In this document: positions 6,296-7,814 of the stretch, piece after piece
Position numbering within the stretch: the first letter of the stretch is position 1
Layout of the letters: each line of letters opens with the position of its first letter
Assembly: GCA_002362145.1 (NCBI GenBank)
Contig: DETX01000034.1
Location: 1,755 to 9,568 of the forward strand
Direction of reading: 5' to 3'
Length of the DNA: 7,814 nucleotides
Source: Clostridiales bacterium UBA3277
GTDB taxonomy: Bacteria > Bacillota > Clostridia > Oscillospirales > Oscillospiraceae
Notes under the pieces: model-generated
Seen by the model: only the letters and a program-made list of their open reading frames with translations
Told to the model about the DNA's origin: nothing
Databases searched by the model: none
Program-made: the position numbers and the translations under genes

Positions 6296-6439
6296 GCCGC
6301 CCATCCGCCGCCGGCGGAACCACCTGGAGGGGCCCAGGGCCCGGGAAAGCCTGCCCCGCAGAAAATTTTGCGGAACATCAGGAGGTTTTTTAAGAAAAAT
6401 TTCAAAAAAAGGCGAGTGCCAACTCAAAATAAGTGCAAT

Positions 6440-6476
6440 CCCCCTATTTCTTATGATAAGCTAAAAAGAAAGGGGG
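6440..6476 (+). promoter_or_regulatory. Hairpin covering the ribosome binding site of the PHP gene
   Basis: CCCCC-TA-TTTCTT (6440-6452) can pair with AAGAAAGGGGG (6466-6476), giving 11 bp with a 2-base bulge and a 13-base loop. The right arm holds the likely ribosome binding site AAAGGGGG, 7 bases before the ATG. TCTTTTC follows directly, so the structure could also act as a weak terminator or attenuator. The loop side contains TATGAT (6452-6457), a possible -10 hexamer without a fitting -35. If that is the promoter, the transcript begins after the left arm and the hairpin cannot form in RNA. Confidence 0.4.
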
Positions 6477-6483
6477 TCTTTTC

Positions 6484-7814
6484 ATGACTGCCTGGAAGAT
6501 GTTCGCAAGAGTGTTGCTGCCGGTGACGGCTGCGGCACTCTTTTGTGTATTTCTGACACCTTTTCCGGCCCGGTCGGCGGAAATCCAGGAGCCGGCGGAA
6601 GATGTGTACCAGGAGGAGGCCCCCCTTCCAGAGGAGGACGGGTTCCCGGAGGAGGCGTATTTGGGGGAGTATGCTTTTTCCGGGGAGGAGGACTATCTGG
6701 ACGAGGCCTACGCCGGGGATTCCGGGCAGATCTGGTATCCCATCGCCCCGGAGAACCTTGTGGACGGGGACATGGTGGCCATCACCATAGAAAGTGAAGA
6801 GGGCATCTGGGCCCTGGGGCCGGAATTAGAGGCGGCGGACGTCTGTCTGGAGGGAGACACCCTCACCGCCTGGTGGGACATCGGCTGGAGCCTTGCCTGG
6901 GCGGACGGCCAGCTGACGCTGAGCCCGTCCTGCAGCGAAATGCGCCTGAATATTTCCAAAAAATGGGAATTAACCCTGGACTTTCGGGGCGGCAGCCAGT
7001 GGGAGCTGGACCAGGGCGGACTGAGGCACTGCAAAACGGGGCTCTGGCTCTGTCTGGTGGACGCCTCCTTCCAGGCGGTGGAGGGCGGCGGCGCCCCGCC
7101 GGGTCAGACCCTGACATTTTGGACACCCTATCCCCCGGAGGAACCCTGGGAGCCGGAAATTCCGACGAATCCCCAGGAGCCCCCGGAAATTTTTTTGCCC
7201 GGGGACCTGCCCTGGACGCCATATTTCGGCCAGCTCCACGCCCATACCGCCGTTTCCGACGGCCGGGGCTCGGCGGAGGAGGCCTACCAGGCCGCCCGGG
7301 AGGCGGGGCTGGATTTCTACGCCGTGACGGACCACAGCAGCTCCTTTGACGGCGACGGAAGCCTGGGGCAGGACGCGTCCCTGGTCAGCGCCTGCTGGGC
7401 CCGGGGAAGGGAAGCCGCCCAGAGCGCCACGGACGAAGATTTCACCGCCCTGTTTGGCTTCGAAATGACCTGGCCGGACATCGCCTGCCTGGGCCATATT
7501 CTGACCTTTGCCACGGAGGGCTTTCAAACCGCCTATCAGCCGGGATTTTCGGGGCTGGAGGGGTACTACGACGCCCTGACGGCCTGCCCGGATTCCATCG
7601 GGATTTTCGCCCACCCAGGGATGAACTGGGGCACTTTTGAGAATTTTTCCCACAGAAACGCCGCCCGGGATGCCGCCATGGCCCTGATTGAGGTCACGGG
7701 GGAGGGCGGCTTTTCCGCTTATGAGGCCTACACCCGGGCCCTGGACGCCGGGTGGCATCTGGCCCCGGTGGGCGGCGAGGACACCCACGACGCCTCCTGG
7801 GTCTCCACCTCCCT
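6484..7814 (+). CDS. Exported PHP-domain metallohydrolase (CehA/McbA-like), 3' end beyond window
   Basis: This frame is open from the ATG to the window edge (443 codons, no stop), so the gene is partial only by truncation of the window. Residues 1-31 are a signal peptide: K5 and R9, a hydrophobic core, and a likely cut after ARS. No lipobox cysteine is present. Residues 33-80 are strongly acidic (many Glu/Asp pairs). Residues about 82-215 look beta-rich, starting IWYPIAPENLVDGDMVAI. Residues 215-245 are a Pro/Glu-rich spacer. From 248 a PHP hydrolase domain begins, with metal ligands H252 and H254 (LHAHT), D259, H284 (VTDHS), E327 (FGFEMTW), H338 (LGHIL), H377 (FAHPG), and D433 and H435 (GEDTHD). 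PHP enzymes are metal-dependent phosphoesterases or hydrolases; an exported one probably acts on an extracellular phosphate or ester substrate. AAAGGGGG precedes the ATG. It is transcribed like spoIIE but 322 bases later, so probably separately. Confidence 0.88.
   Translation, partial: MTAWKMFARVLLPVTAAALFCVFLTPFPARSAEIQEPAEDVYQEEAPLPEEDGFPEEAYLGEYAFSGEEDYLDEAYAGDSGQIWYPIAPENLVDGDMVAITIESEEGIWALGPELEAADVCLEGDTLTAWWDIGWSLAWADGQLTLSPSCSEMRLNISKKWELTLDFRGGSQWELDQGGLRHCKTGLWLCLVDASFQAVEGGGAPPGQTLTFWTPYPPEEPWEPEIPTNPQEPPEIFLPGDLPWTPYFGQLHAHTAVSDGRGSAEEAYQAAREAGLDFYAVTDHSSSFDGDGSLGQDASLVSACWARGREAAQSATDEDFTALFGFEMTWPDIACLGHILTFATEGFQTAYQPGFSGLEGYYDALTACPDSIGIFAHPGMNWGTFENFSHRNAARDAAMALIEVTGEGGFSAYEAYTRALDAGWHLAPVGGEDTHDASWVSTS

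Larger units (their letters stand above)
6162..6483. other. Non-coding region after spoIIE with repeats and hairpins
   Basis: These 322 bases carry no supported gene. They contain a purine-rich start, a 13-bp direct repeat (6190-6235), and GC-rich hairpins at 6234-6246 (GGGGC, 3-base loop, GCCCC) and 6273-6295. There is also a smaller hairpin, CCGCAGA to TTTGCGG (6356-6373), followed 12 bases later by six Ts (6386-6391), a poor terminator candidate for spoIIE. AGGAGG at 6380-6385 looks like a ribosome binding site but has no start codon behind it. The last 45 bases hold the hairpin before the PHP gene. Confidence 0.6.

Noticed and set aside
6022..6405. Minus-strand open frame starting MKFFLKNLL, resembling a signal peptide
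   Set aside because: There is no Shine-Dalgarno sequence upstream, it overlaps the end of spoIIE in antisense, and the composition after the first residues is arbitrary.
6970..7788. Minus-strand open frame of 272 codons opposite the PHP gene
   Set aside because: The sense frame holds all nine PHP metal ligands; the antisense translation shows nothing recognisable.
1..7814. CRISPR array, insertion sequence, tRNA or rRNA
   Set aside because: No regularly spaced repeat series, transposase, terminal inverted repeats or RNA gene signature was found on reading both strands.

Overview
The window is GC-rich bacterial DNA. It encodes SpoIIE, the membrane phosphatase of endospore formers, so the source is a spore-forming member of the Bacillota. 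The GC-rich codon use together with clostridial-type proteins (the aminotransferase, the exonuclease and DUF4180) suggests a gut Oscillospiraceae-type (clostridial cluster IV) organism. The taxonomic placement is inference from memory of such genomes, not a search.

The left half (about 41-3983) is a five-gene minus-strand cluster that reads as one operon. A good sigma-A type promoter lies at 3955-3983. Reading leftward, the genes are a CYTH-domain phosphohydrolase (3306-3896), a DEDDh 3'-5' exonuclease (2525-3223), a class I/II PLP-dependent aminotransferase (1353-2531), a DUF4180 protein (957-1319) and an alpha/beta hydrolase (125-934). A strong hairpin terminator at 41-66 closes the operon. 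The exonuclease and aminotransferase genes overlap by 7 bases; the other gaps are 82, 33 and 22 bases. None of the five has an obvious shared pathway, so the logic of the operon is unknown.

A divergent intergenic region of about 350 bp (3897-4253) separates this operon from spoIIE (4254-6161) on the plus strand. SpoIIE has about ten membrane segments, a short cysteine-bearing linker and a complete C-terminal PP2C phosphatase domain. In the family it dephosphorylates SpoIIAA in the forespore, which releases sigma-F. It is followed by a roughly 320-bp non-coding stretch (6162-6483) with a 13-bp direct repeat and several GC-rich hairpins. It is not followed by tilS/ftsH as in many relatives.

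The last gene starts at 6484 and runs off the right edge. It encodes an exported protein with a signal peptide, an acidic linker, a beta-rich domain, a proline-rich spacer and a PHP-type metallohydrolase domain in which all nine usual metal ligands can be assigned. Its start is preceded by a hairpin that takes in the ribosome binding site. No mobile element, CRISPR array, tRNA or rRNA was seen.
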